A stretch of 38,091 nucleotides of DNA from Bacillota bacterium (GTDB lineage Bacteria; Bacillota; Clostridia; Oscillospirales; Acutalibacteraceae): assembly GCA_023412845.1 (NCBI GenBank), contig JAEZRH010000144.1:1-38091 (forward strand), written 5' to 3'. The number at the start of each line of letters is the position of its first letter. The first letter of the stretch is position 1. Shown in pieces: positions 31,480 to 38,091 of the stretch. Below the pieces are notes generated by a model. The model made no database searches. It saw only the letters and a program-made list of their open reading frames with translations, and was not told the DNA's origin. The translations under genes were made by a program, and so were the position numbers.

Positions 31480-33390
31480 ATGATTAAGGTCAGCCTTAAA
31501 AATGATGTGCGGGAATTTGAGAGCGGCGTTACCGTGGCCGAAATTGCAAAATCCCTCGGCGCGGGCCTGTACAAAGCGGCCTGCGTCGGTAAGCTGAACG
31601 GCAAAGTCGTCGATCTGCGCACGCCCGTGACAGAGGACTGCGAGCTTCAGATCCTCACGTTTGACGACGCGGAGGGCAAAAAGGCCTACTGGCATACGAC
31701 GTCCCATATTATGGCCCAGGCGGTCAAGCACCTGTTCCCGGATGCGGGTTTCGCCATCGGCCCCGCCATTGAAAACGGCTTTTACTACGACTTCGACCTG
31801 CCGCGCACGCTGACTCCGGAAGACATGCAGGCGATCGAAGCGGAGATGAAAAAAATCATAAAGGAAGACCTTCCCCTCGAACGCTTCGAACTGGACGCCG
31901 ACGAGGCGATCGCCCTGATGGAGAAGGAACATCAGAAATATAAGGTCGAGCTCATTCAGGAGCACGCCGGCAAAGGCGAGAAGATCAGCTTCTACCGCCA
32001 GGGCGACTATGTCGACCTCTGCGCAGGCCCGCACCTTCTGACGACAGGCCAGGTCAGGGCGGTCAAGCTGACAAACTGCACGGGCGCCTACTGGCGCGCC
32101 GACGCGAAGAACAAGATGCTGCAACGCGTTTACGGCATTTCGTTCCCCAAGGCTTCCGAACTCGAAGCCTACCTCAACATGCTTGAGGAAGCGAAGCGCC
32201 GCGACCACCGCAAGCTGGGCCGCGACCTCGACCTGTTCGACATCTACGACGAAGGCCCGGGCTTCCCGTTCTTCCTGCCGAAGGGCATGGTCCTGCGCAA
32301 TGAGCTCGAAAACTTCTGGCGCAGAGAGCACGCCAAGTGGGGATATCAGGAGATTCGAACCCCGATGATCCTGAGCGCCGAGCTTTGGCACCGTTCCGGC
32401 CACTGGGACCATTACAAGGATAACATGTATACAACGAACAACGACGACCAGGATTTCTGCATCAAGCCGATGAACTGCCCGGGCGGAATGCTGGTTTACA
32501 AAAGGAAGCTGCATTCCTACCGCGATCTGCCGGAGCGTTATGCGGAGCTGGGCCTCGTGCACCGGCACGAGCTTTCCGGCGCGCTGCACGGCTTGATGCG
32601 CGTACGCTGCTTCACGCAGGACGACGCCCATATCTTCATGACGCCCGACCAGGTCGAAAGCGAGATCCTCGGCGTTATGGACATGATCGACAGTTTCTAT
32701 AAGATTTTTGGATTCGAGTACAAGCTGGAGCTTTCCACAAGACCGGAAAACTCGATGGGTACCGACGAGCAGTGGGAGACGGCGACAAACGCCCTGATCC
32801 ACGCGCTGAAGAAGAACGGCAGGCCGTATGAGATCAACGAGGGCGACGGCGCGTTCTACGGGCCGAAGATCGACTTCCATCTGCGCGATTCCCTGGGCCG
32901 CACCTGGCAGTGCGGAACCATCCAGCTCGATTTCCAGATGCCGGAACGCTTCGAGCTCACCTATACGGGCGAAGATGGTGAAAAGCACCGTCCGGTTATG
33001 CTACACCGCGTGATCTTCGGCAGCATCGAACGCTTCATCGGGATCCTGACCGAGCATTACGCCGGCGCGTTCCCGATCTGGCTGGCACCGGTGCAGGCGA
33101 AGATTCTCCCGATTTCCGAATCGACGATGGAGTATGCGAAGAAAGTCGCTTCTCAGCTTGAGGCCGCGGGGATCCGCGTAGAGCTGGATTCCCGCAACGA
33201 GAAAATCGGGTACAAGATTCGCGAGGCCCAGATGATGAAGATCCCGTACATGCTGGTCGTCGGCGAGAAGGAAGCCCAGACCGGCACCATCTCCGTCCGC
33301 GGCCGCAAGAGCGGCGACCTTGGCGCGCAGACGCCCGAAGCATTCCTGCAAAAAGCTCTTGAAGAGATCAAAAACAAGACGGCGGACTAA
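31480..33390 (+). CDS. thrS: Threonyl-tRNA synthetase
   Basis: 636 residues, standard length. The TGS domain covers about residues 1-62. The editing domain has HTTSHIMAQAVKHLF (HxxxH) and ends with a Cys/His pair region DLCAGPHLLTTG. The class II core shows RNELENFWRREH, MILSAELWHRSGHW, IKPMNCPGGMLVYK (zinc Cys), RHELSGALHGLMRVRCFTQDDAHIF and MLHRVIFGSIERFIGILTEHYAG. A C-terminal anticodon-binding domain follows. It charges tRNA-Thr and edits mischarged Ser. ATG 31480 follows AAAGGAG. Its expression should rise when tRNA-Thr is uncharged, via the T-box. Confidence 0.97.
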   Translation: MIKVSLKNDVREFESGVTVAEIAKSLGAGLYKAACVGKLNGKVVDLRTPVTEDCELQILTFDDAEGKKAYWHTTSHIMAQAVKHLFPDAGFAIGPAIENGFYYDFDLPRTLTPEDMQAIEAEMKKIIKEDLPLERFELDADEAIALMEKEHQKYKVELIQEHAGKGEKISFYRQGDYVDLCAGPHLLTTGQVRAVKLTNCTGAYWRADAKNKMLQRVYGISFPKASELEAYLNMLEEAKRRDHRKLGRDLDLFDIYDEGPGFPFFLPKGMVLRNELENFWRREHAKWGYQEIRTPMILSAELWHRSGHWDHYKDNMYTTNNDDQDFCIKPMNCPGGMLVYKRKLHSYRDLPERYAELGLVHRHELSGALHGLMRVRCFTQDDAHIFMTPDQVESEILGVMDMIDSFYKIFGFEYKLELSTRPENSMGTDEQWETATNALIHALKKNGRPYEINEGDGAFYGPKIDFHLRDSLGRTWQCGTIQLDFQMPERFELTYTGEDGEKHRPVMLHRVIFGSIERFIGILTEHYAGAFPIWLAPVQAKILPISESTMEYAKKVASQLEAAGIRVELDSRNEKIGYKIREAQMMKIPYMLVVGEKEAQTGTISVRGRKSGDLGAQTPEAFLQKALEEIKNKTAD

Positions 33391-33428
33391 GAATTCCGTT
33401 CACGCATGCGGAAAATGCCGTAACAAAA

Positions 33429-33478
33429 GCAGGACCCGTTGCCGTGCTCCTTGCACGGAAGCGGGTCCCGCTGTTTTT
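33429..33478 (+). terminator. Terminator after thrS
   Basis: A long hairpin from GCAGGACCCG.TGCCGTGC to GCACGGA.GCGGGTCCCGC with loop TCCTT, followed by TGTTTTTAA. Confidence 0.9.
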
Positions 33479-33510
33479 AATCCGGAGATTTTGGCCGAGC
33501 CCCCGGCGCA

Positions 33511-34038
33511 TTAGGATTCTCCGGCGAGTCTTCCGTAATCCTCCAGCGCCGCTTCGTACGCGGTTTTTGTACGGCCGTCGAGACAGACCATCGTGACTTC
33601 GCGCACTGCTTTCGAACTTTTGAGGAATCCGTCGATCTCCCGCACGGCAATGGCCGCGGCGCACCCGAGCGGGAAGCGGTATATTCCCGTGCTGATGGAG
33701 GGGAATGCCACGGTGTGGCAGCCGTTTTTTTCGGCAAGTCGCAGGCAGCTCCGGTAGCACGAGGCAAGCAGGCCGTCTTCGCCGCAGGTCCCACCCCGCC
33801 AGACGGGCCCCGGCGTGTGGATGACGTGCTTTGCGGGCAGGCCGTAACCCGCCGTGATCTTCGCCTGCCCGGTTTCGCAGCCGTGCAGCTTTCGGCATTC
33901 CTCCAGCAGGCCCGGGCCCGCGGCGCGGTGGATAGCTCCGTCCACGCCTCCGCCGCCGAGAAGCGACGTGTTGGCGGCATTCACGATCGCATCCGCCGGG
34001 AATTTCGTGATGTCTCCTTCTATGATATGAAAACCCAT
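33511..34038 (-). CDS. Macrodomain protein (O-acetyl-ADP-ribose deacetylase-like)
   Basis: 175 residues, a stand-alone macrodomain. IIEGDITKFPADAIVNAANTSLLGGGGVDGAIHRAAG (about residues 5-41) holds the ADP-ribose binding Asp and the GGGGVDGAIH loop of the MacroD/YmdB type. THVIHTPGP-like HVIHTPGPVWRGG and VAFPSISTGIYRFPL complete the site. Such proteins remove acetyl from O-acetyl-ADP-ribose or ADP-ribose from acidic residues. The order ATPase-macrodomain, 13 bases apart, suggests one transcript. ADP-ribose signalling, repair or defence are all possible. It is not a DarG-type protein by length and partner, because no DarT toxin is next to it. Confidence 0.92.
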   Translation of the reverse strand: MGFHIIEGDITKFPADAIVNAANTSLLGGGGVDGAIHRAAGPGLLEECRKLHGCETGQAKITAGYGLPAKHVIHTPGPVWRGGTCGEDGLLASCYRSCLRLAEKNGCHTVAFPSISTGIYRFPLGCAAAIAVREIDGFLKSSKAVREVTMVCLDGRTKTAYEAALEDYGRLAGES

Positions 34039-34051
34039 GGTGCCCGCCTCC

Positions 34052-34801
34052 TTATTCGTCTTTGAGCAGATAACGGAGCATTTTTTCCGGATTTTCCAGA
34101 AAGCGCAGGGTCAGGCGGTAATGCTCCGTTTCGCGGTAATCGACGGAACGGATCCCGCTTCCCGACAGCTCGTAGACTTCCGCGCCCGGGTATGCCATCA
34201 GGATCGGGGAATGCGTGGCGATGATGAACTGGGAATGCTTTTCCACCAAATCGTGCATCCGTACGAGCAGCGACATCAGCCGGCTAGGCGACAGCGCGGC
34301 CTCCGGCTCGTCCAGCAGATAAAGGCCGTTTCCGCCGAAGCGGTTCCCGATCAGGGCCAGAAAGCTTTCCCCGTGTGACTGCGCGTGAAGGGAGCGCCCT
34401 CCGTAGCTGTCGATGACGGGCCTTCCAAAAGACGGCGCCTCGTCCATTTCGTCGATATTGCTCGCCAGATTGTAAAAGCTCTCCGCGCGGAGAAAAAAGC
34501 CGTCCCTTGGGTGCGCTTTCTTTGCCACCGTCAGATACCGGTACAGCTCGGAATGAGTCGCGCGGGTCGAGAACGTAAAGTTTTTGGTCCCGCCCTCGGG
34601 ATTGAAGCCACACGCCACGGCGATCGCTTCGAGCAGCGTGGATTTTCCCGTCCCGTTTTCGCCGACCAGAAAGGTAACTGCCTTTTGAAAGCTCAGACCC
34701 CCGAGCTCCTTTAGATACCGCACAGCCGGAAGGGCCGTAAGATAAGATTCCTGCGGCAGCGGTTTCGTGACCTTTACGCTGCAGACATAATTTCCGTCCA
34801 T
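34052..34801 (-). CDS. AAA-family ATPase (ABC/SMC-type, single-domain)
   Basis: 249 residues from ATG 34801, six bases behind AGGTG. Walker A is FLVGENGTGKSTLLEAIAV (about residues 44-62). An ABC-like signature HAQSHGESFLALI lies near residue 140, Walker B is GLYLLDEPEAALSP (about 158-171), and the switch His is in FIIATHSPILMAYPG. This is the architecture of small chromosomal AAA15/21-type predicted ATPases, which lack membrane partners and TOPRIM nuclease. The exact function is unknown. Its gene is first in a two-gene unit with the macrodomain gene. Confidence 0.87.
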   Translation of the reverse strand: MDGNYVCSVKVTKPLPQESYLTALPAVRYLKELGGLSFQKAVTFLVGENGTGKSTLLEAIAVACGFNPEGGTKNFTFSTRATHSELYRYLTVAKKAHPRDGFFLRAESFYNLASNIDEMDEAPSFGRPVIDSYGGRSLHAQSHGESFLALIGNRFGGNGLYLLDEPEAALSPSRLMSLLVRMHDLVEKHSQFIIATHSPILMAYPGAEVYELSGSGIRSVDYRETEHYRLTLRFLENPEKMLRYLLKDE

Positions 34802-34820
34802 GAAAATCACCTGTTGCTAT

Positions 34821-34849
34821 ATCATACCGCCCTCCGCCCCGAAAAACAA
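34821..34849 (-). promoter_or_regulatory. Promoter of the ATPase-macrodomain unit
   Basis: Reading leftward, TTGTTT (34849-34844), 17 bases, TATGAT (34826-34821). The -35 box coincides with the T-tract of the upstream terminator. Confidence 0.65.
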
Positions 34850-34872
34850 GGGCCGCTGTTTCGCACAGCGGC
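34843..34872 (-). terminator. Terminator of the hcp operon
   Basis: Reading leftward, GCCGCTGT, loop GCGAA, ACAGCGGC (34872-34852), then CCTTGTTTTTC. It lies about 217 bases after the hcp stop, beyond a repeat copy. Confidence 0.85.
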
Positions 34873-34934
34873 TCTGATTGTTAAGAAGACTGGAATGTTC
34901 AATAAATTGCATAAAGGAAGAACTGTGTGGAAGC

Positions 34935-35060
34935 AGCGCCTCAGACTGCCCGGAGGTGCACGGTGCCTTACACGCCTACGGCGGCCACGACTGAGGCTTC
35001 TGCTGAAAAAACATTTCCCTCGCACGGGATACGCTTTTTCCGGGCCATTCTATAAATACG
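34935..35060 (+). repeat. Dispersed intergenic repeat, module 2 copy
   Basis: TCAGACTGCCCGG (34941-34953) and CGCCTACGGCGG (34973-34984) match the copy at 17928-17972 in sequence and spacing. It lies in the 288-base gap between hcp and the ATPase gene, together with the terminator and promoter. I see no gene there. Confidence 0.5.
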
Positions 35061-35089
35061 CACGGCCGTGACCGCGCGGGCACCGCGCT

Positions 35090-36658
35090 TTATTCGCCCA
35101 GTATTTTTTTCAGGTCTTCGTCCGGCGTGCTGATGGGGGAGACCTGGTAGTTCTCTACAAGGAAGTTCAGCACGTTCGGCGAGACGAACGCCGGGAGCGT
35201 CGGGCCGAGATAGATGTTCTTTATGCCGAGCGACAGCAGCGAAAGCAGCACACAGACCGCTTTCTGTTCGTACCACGAAAGGACGATCGACAGCGGCAGG
35301 TCGTTGACCCCGCAGCCGAAGGCCTGCGCCAGGGCCGACGCGACGCGGATAGCGCTGTAGGCGTCGTTGCACTGGCCCATATCCATCAGGCGGGGCAGCC
35401 CGCCGACCGTGCCGAGGTCGAGGTCGTTAAACCGGTATTTTCCGCAGGCAAGCGTGAGGACGATACTGTCCTCCGGGGCTTTCCGGACAAATTCGGTATA
35501 ATAGTTACGTCCGGGTTTCGCCCCGTCGCAGCCGCCGACAAGGAACAGATGCTTCACGGCGCCCGATTTGACGGCTTCCACCACTTTATCCGCGGCGGCC
35601 AGAACCGCCCCGTGGCCGAAACCGGTCGTCACCTGCGTGCCGCCGTTGATGCCGGTCATTTTATGATCTTCCGCATAACCGCCCAGCTCCAGCGCCTTTT
35701 CGATCACGGGGGTGAAATCTTTCCCTTCCCCGATATGCACCATACCGGGATACGAGACCACCTCCGTCGTGAAGATGCGGTCGGCGTAGCTGTCTTTGAC
35801 CGGCATCAGGCAGTTGGTGGTGAACAGTACGGGCGCGGGGATGTCTGTAAATTCCTTCTGCTGGTTCTGCCACGCGGTGCCGAAGTTGCCTTTCAGCTGC
35901 GGGTATGCCTTCAGCTTGGGGTAGGCGTGTGCGGGCAGCATTTCCCCGTGGGTATAGACGTTGACGCCCTTGCCCTTTGTCTGCTCCAGCAGCAGATGCA
36001 GGTCGTGCAGGTCGTGGCCGGAAATGACGATGAACGGTCCTTTTTCTATGGTAAGCGGAACGGTGGTGGGAACGGGCGTGCCGTATGTTTCGGTGTTGGC
36101 GCGGTCGAGCAGCTCCATGCATTTCAGGTTCACGCGGCCGGTTTCCATCACAAGGGAAAGCAGCTCGTCCTTGCCCGTGTCTTCGCCGATCGCGGCGAGC
36201 CCCTTGTAGAAGAAGCCGTTCACCTCGTCATCCGTATAGCCCAGCGCCCTTGCGTGGAACGCGTAGGCGGCCATGCCGCGCAGGCCGAACAGGATCAGCG
36301 ATTTCAGCGAGCGGATGTCTTCCTCTTCGCTCCACAGCCGTTTTACATCGTAGCCCGGGGAGCAGGACTGTGTGGAATACCTCGCTTTTGCGGCGTGCGC
36401 TTCATCGATACGGCGCTCAATGTCGTTGTTGTCGAAGTTTACGTTGGTAATTGTGGTAAACAGGCCTTCGATGAGGACGCGGTCCGCGAAATCGGGCCGC
36501 GGCTTGCCATTGAGGGCGGTCGCCAGGTCGATCAGCGCGCCGGTCAGCTTATCCTGCAGAAGGGCGGTGTCCTGCTTTTTGCCGCATACGCCCTGCGCGC
36601 CGGTACAGCCTCTGCACCCGGCCGTCTGTTCGCACTGAAAACAAAACATTTCTCCCAT
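35090..36658 (-). CDS. hcp: Hydroxylamine reductase (hybrid cluster protein)
   Basis: 522 residues from ATG 36658, behind GGGAGG. The N-terminal cluster ligands are in MFCFQCEQTAGCRGCTGAQGVCGK (Cys6, Cys9, Cys18, Cys25), with an extra Cys15. The hybrid 4Fe cluster region is marked by ISGHDLHDLHLLLEQT, TTNCLMP, YPGMVHIGEG, VGGCDGAKPGRNYYTEF, TLACGKYRFN and DMGQCNDAYSA. Hcp reduces hydroxylamine in vitro and acts as a nitric oxide reductase in E. coli. In anaerobes it is usually induced by nitrosative stress. It is last in a leftward operon with a ferredoxin that may supply electrons. Confidence 0.96.
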   Translation of the reverse strand: MGEMFCFQCEQTAGCRGCTGAQGVCGKKQDTALLQDKLTGALIDLATALNGKPRPDFADRVLIEGLFTTITNVNFDNNDIERRIDEAHAAKARYSTQSCSPGYDVKRLWSEEEDIRSLKSLILFGLRGMAAYAFHARALGYTDDEVNGFFYKGLAAIGEDTGKDELLSLVMETGRVNLKCMELLDRANTETYGTPVPTTVPLTIEKGPFIVISGHDLHDLHLLLEQTKGKGVNVYTHGEMLPAHAYPKLKAYPQLKGNFGTAWQNQQKEFTDIPAPVLFTTNCLMPVKDSYADRIFTTEVVSYPGMVHIGEGKDFTPVIEKALELGGYAEDHKMTGINGGTQVTTGFGHGAVLAAADKVVEAVKSGAVKHLFLVGGCDGAKPGRNYYTEFVRKAPEDSIVLTLACGKYRFNDLDLGTVGGLPRLMDMGQCNDAYSAIRVASALAQAFGCGVNDLPLSIVLSWYEQKAVCVLLSLLSLGIKNIYLGPTLPAFVSPNVLNFLVENYQVSPISTPDEDLKKILGE

Positions 36659-36674
36659 TTCTTTATCCTCCCTG

Positions 36675-36875
36675 TTATTCTTCGTCCGAGATCGCGGAAG
36701 CGGGGCAGTTTTCCTTTGCCTCTTCCGCGGCTTCCAGGCTGCCGCCGTCCGGTTGCGCGTGGACTTCCGCTTTTCCTTCGTCGTCCATGCGGAACACCTC
36801 AGGGCAGGTCTGCTCGCACAGCCCGCAGCCGATGCAGGCGTCACGGTCGATTACAAATTTCTTGTTGTTTTCCAT
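36675..36875 (-). CDS. Ferredoxin, single 4Fe-4S
   Basis: 66 residues. DACIGCGLCEQTCPEVF (Cys14, Cys17, Cys20 and Cys24 pattern in the CxxCxxC..CP block) and a distal ENCPASAI with a further Cys are typical of small monocluster ferredoxins. The acidic C-terminus ends SDEE. It is a soluble electron carrier. The gene lies 16 bases before hcp and 21 bases after the cupin gene, so it probably feeds Hcp (inference from position). The E. coli counterpart Hcr is not present. Confidence 0.93.
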   Translation of the reverse strand: MENNKKFVIDRDACIGCGLCEQTCPEVFRMDDEGKAEVHAQPDGGSLEAAEEAKENCPASAISDEE

Positions 36876-36896
36876 ACGGGATTTTCCTTTCTTCGG

Positions 36897-37241
36897 TTAT
36901 AGATTTGGGAATATCACGACGAGGAGCATTTTGAAAGCCTCCCGCGCAAAAACCGCATGCGGTTTCTTTGCCGGCATGATCAGGGCTTCGCCCGCGGTTA
37001 CTTCATACTCTTTGCCGTCCACGGTAAAGCACCCCGTCCCTTCCAGAACGGTCACCATGGCGTCGCCGCTAGAATCGTGCGTACCGATCTCTTCCCCGTT
37101 GTCGAAGGCGAAAAGCGTTACGCTGACCGCGCGGTTCTGTGCGAGCGTCTTGCTTACGACTTGACCGGGCAGGATGCTCACCTGGCCGGCAAGGTTCAGG
37201 ACCGTTTCCGGTTCCATATTTTTGATGAATTTTTCAGCCAT
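36897..37241 (-). CDS. Small cupin-domain protein
   Basis: 114 residues, a single cupin barrel. GEEIGTHDSSGDAMVTVLEGTG is cupin motif 1, with His and Asp as possible metal ligands and Glu in the LEGTG turn. GEALIMPAKKPHAVFA is motif 2 with a His. It may bind a metal or small molecule, perhaps in sensing or protecting the redox proteins, but the reaction is unknown. The ATG follows GGAGGAATCACA. Cupins of this size are common next to hcp in Clostridia, so the operon is likely functional as a unit (family knowledge). Confidence 0.9.
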   Translation of the reverse strand: MAEKFIKNMEPETVLNLAGQVSILPGQVVSKTLAQNRAVSVTLFAFDNGEEIGTHDSSGDAMVTVLEGTGCFTVDGKEYEVTAGEALIMPAKKPHAVFAREAFKMLLVVIFPNL

Positions 37242-37255
37242 TGTGATTCCTCCTT

Positions 37256-37966
37256 CTATTCTTCAACCATGCGGCCGTCGGTCGAGATCACCACGACCTG
37301 CCAGGGGATCATTTTCCCGCTGGCAATCAGGGCCTGCTTCACTGCGTTTTCGATTCCGCCGCAGCAGGGAACCTGCATCCGCACGACCTTTACGCTTTTG
37401 ATGGCATTGTTTTTGATGATCTGGGTCAGCTTTTCCGCATAGTCGACTGCATCGAGCTTCGGGCAGCCGATCAGGGTAATATGATTTTTCATGAACTCCC
37501 GGTGGAACGACGCGTAGGCGTACGCCGTGCAGTCCGCCGCGACCAGCAGATTTGCGTTGTCAAAATAGGGCGCGTTGACGGGCACCAGTTTGATCTGCAC
37601 AGGCCACTGCATCAGTTCGCTCTCGGCCGGTCCGGTTTCCCGTGGTTCGGCGGCCGGACGCTTCGGCCGGTTCAGGGCCCTGGCCATACTTCCGGGGCAT
37701 CCCGCGAAAGTGTGCGGTGCGCTTTTCGGCTCCGCGGCGGGGGTGTCCGTCTCTTTTTGTTCGTAGGCTTCCGCCTCGCGTTCCACAATGGAGATGGCTC
37801 CGGCCGGGCAGGCGGGCAGACAGTTTCCAAGGCCGTCGCAGTAGTCGTCGCGGATGAGCTTTGCCTTGCCGTCCACCATGGCGATCGCTCCTTCCTGGCA
37901 GGCGGCGGCGCACAGGCCGCATCCGCTGCATTTTTCTTCATCGATCTGGACGATTTTACGAATCAT
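37256..37966 (-). CDS. 4Fe-4S dicluster ferredoxin-domain protein
   Basis: 236 residues. Two ferredoxin-type clusters lie in the first 60 residues: CSGCGLCAAACQEGAI (Cys13, Cys16, Cys19, Cys23; Gln replaces the usual Pro) and CDGLGNCLPACPAGAI. A flexible Pro/Glu-rich link (about 65-110) has one extra Cys in AGCPGSM. A second domain (about 120-236) has PYFDNANLLVAADCTAYAYASFH, LIGCPKLD and VVRMQVPCCGGIENAVKQALI, with several Cys that could hold a metal. It resembles proteins that accompany hcp in clostridial genomes. It is the first gene of the operon. ATG 37966 follows GGAGG. Confidence 0.85.
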   Translation of the reverse strand: MIRKIVQIDEEKCSGCGLCAAACQEGAIAMVDGKAKLIRDDYCDGLGNCLPACPAGAISIVEREAEAYEQKETDTPAAEPKSAPHTFAGCPGSMARALNRPKRPAAEPRETGPAESELMQWPVQIKLVPVNAPYFDNANLLVAADCTAYAYASFHREFMKNHITLIGCPKLDAVDYAEKLTQIIKNNAIKSVKVVRMQVPCCGGIENAVKQALIASGKMIPWQVVVISTDGRMVEE

Positions 37967-38014
37967 CGGAATTCCTCCCGTGTTTTCTCGGTTGTTTCTT
38001 GTTTTTCCGTTGTC

Positions 38015-38057
38015 ATTGTACTATAGTGATGATGAAAGGTATGTTGTATTTACAACA
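38015..38057 (-). promoter_or_regulatory. Promoter of the hcp operon with Crp/Fnr-type palindrome
   Basis: Leftward -10 candidate TACAAT (38020-38015) with no matching -35 (CATACC). The perfect palindrome TGTTGT-ATTT-ACAACA lies at 38042-38057. If transcription starts at 38008, its centre is at -41.5, the position of class II activators. The same palindrome overlaps the start region of the divergent gene. Confidence 0.65.
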
Positions 38058-38070
38058 AAAAGGAGAAAAT

Positions 38071-38091
38071 ATGAAAAATCATCTGCCGTTT
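38071..38091 (+). CDS. Start of a divergent gene (partial), possibly a Crp/Fnr-family regulator
   Basis: ATG 38071 follows AAGGAG with a good spacing, and seven residues MKNHLPF are visible before the edge. The frame is open to the end. A possible promoter TTGTAC (38016-38021) with TATGTT (38040-38045, 18-base spacing) would overlap the palindrome. Divergence from an hcp operon across a Crp/Fnr-like site is the common arrangement of an Hcp regulator, so that is the guess, but seven residues cannot prove it. Confidence 0.45.

Noticed and set aside
31256..31487. Short open frames in front of thrS
   Set aside because: They lie within the T-box leader and read through the terminator stem.
1..38091. 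CRISPR array, transposase, integrase, phage or toxin-antitoxin genes
   Set aside because: No regular direct repeats with spacers and no recognisable mobile or toxin protein were found by eye.

Overview
This GC-rich window looks like chromosomal core sequence from a spore-forming anaerobic Firmicute of class Clostridia, most like the Oscillospiraceae/Ruminococcaceae group. That placement is an inference from spoVS, the GlgC/GlgD pair, T-box leaders, an L10 leader, a type-2 LeuA, a ferredoxin-Hcp cluster and gene orders such as rny-ymdB-spoVS. No phage, plasmid, transposase, CRISPR array, rRNA or tRNA gene was seen.

Left part (1-7.1 kb): the tail of glgB, then glgC, glgD and glgA form a glycogen synthesis cluster. 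It is followed by a membrane-anchored family 3 glycosidase, which overlaps tail-to-tail with an XRE-family regulator on the other strand, and then a histidine phosphatase. From 7.1 to 10.3 kb, a consensus promoter and a leucine T-box (CUC specifier, UGGU antiterminator bulge, 14-bp terminator) control leuA and leuB.

Middle (10.3-21.7 kb): a dCMP deaminase gene stands opposite rsmA and a small membrane protein gene. The leftward run ddl, DUF1934 gene, argS ends in a homocysteine methyltransferase-like protein whose zinc site looks destroyed. After an unrecognised 262-residue protein come the transcription/translation genes rpmG-secE-nusG-rplK-rplA and, behind an L10 leader with attenuator, rplJ-rplL. 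That unit ends at a strong terminator without rpoBC.

Right part (21.8-34.8 kb): leftward dacF-like carboxypeptidase, a rightward metallophosphoesterase with altered motifs, then leftward yloV/fakA-like gene with recG, and leftward rny-ymdB-spoVS. thrS reads rightward behind a threonine T-box with ACC specifier. A two-gene leftward unit encodes an AAA-type ATPase and a macrodomain protein.

End (35.1-38.1 kb): a compact leftward operon encodes a 4Fe-4S protein, a cupin, a ferredoxin and hydroxylamine reductase (hybrid cluster protein), suggesting nitrosative-stress defence. A perfect TGTTGT-ATTT-ACAACA palindrome is centred 41.5 bases upstream of the inferred start of this operon, and a divergent gene begins beyond it. 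Intergenic regions also carry copies of at least two related, decayed dispersed repeat modules (near 2.65, 16.9, 17.85, 24.1 kb, and 17.95 and 34.96 kb). No wholly novel system is demonstrated. The best leads are the palindrome-controlled Hcp operon, the repeat family, the zinc-site-less methyltransferase paralogue and the ATPase-macrodomain pair.
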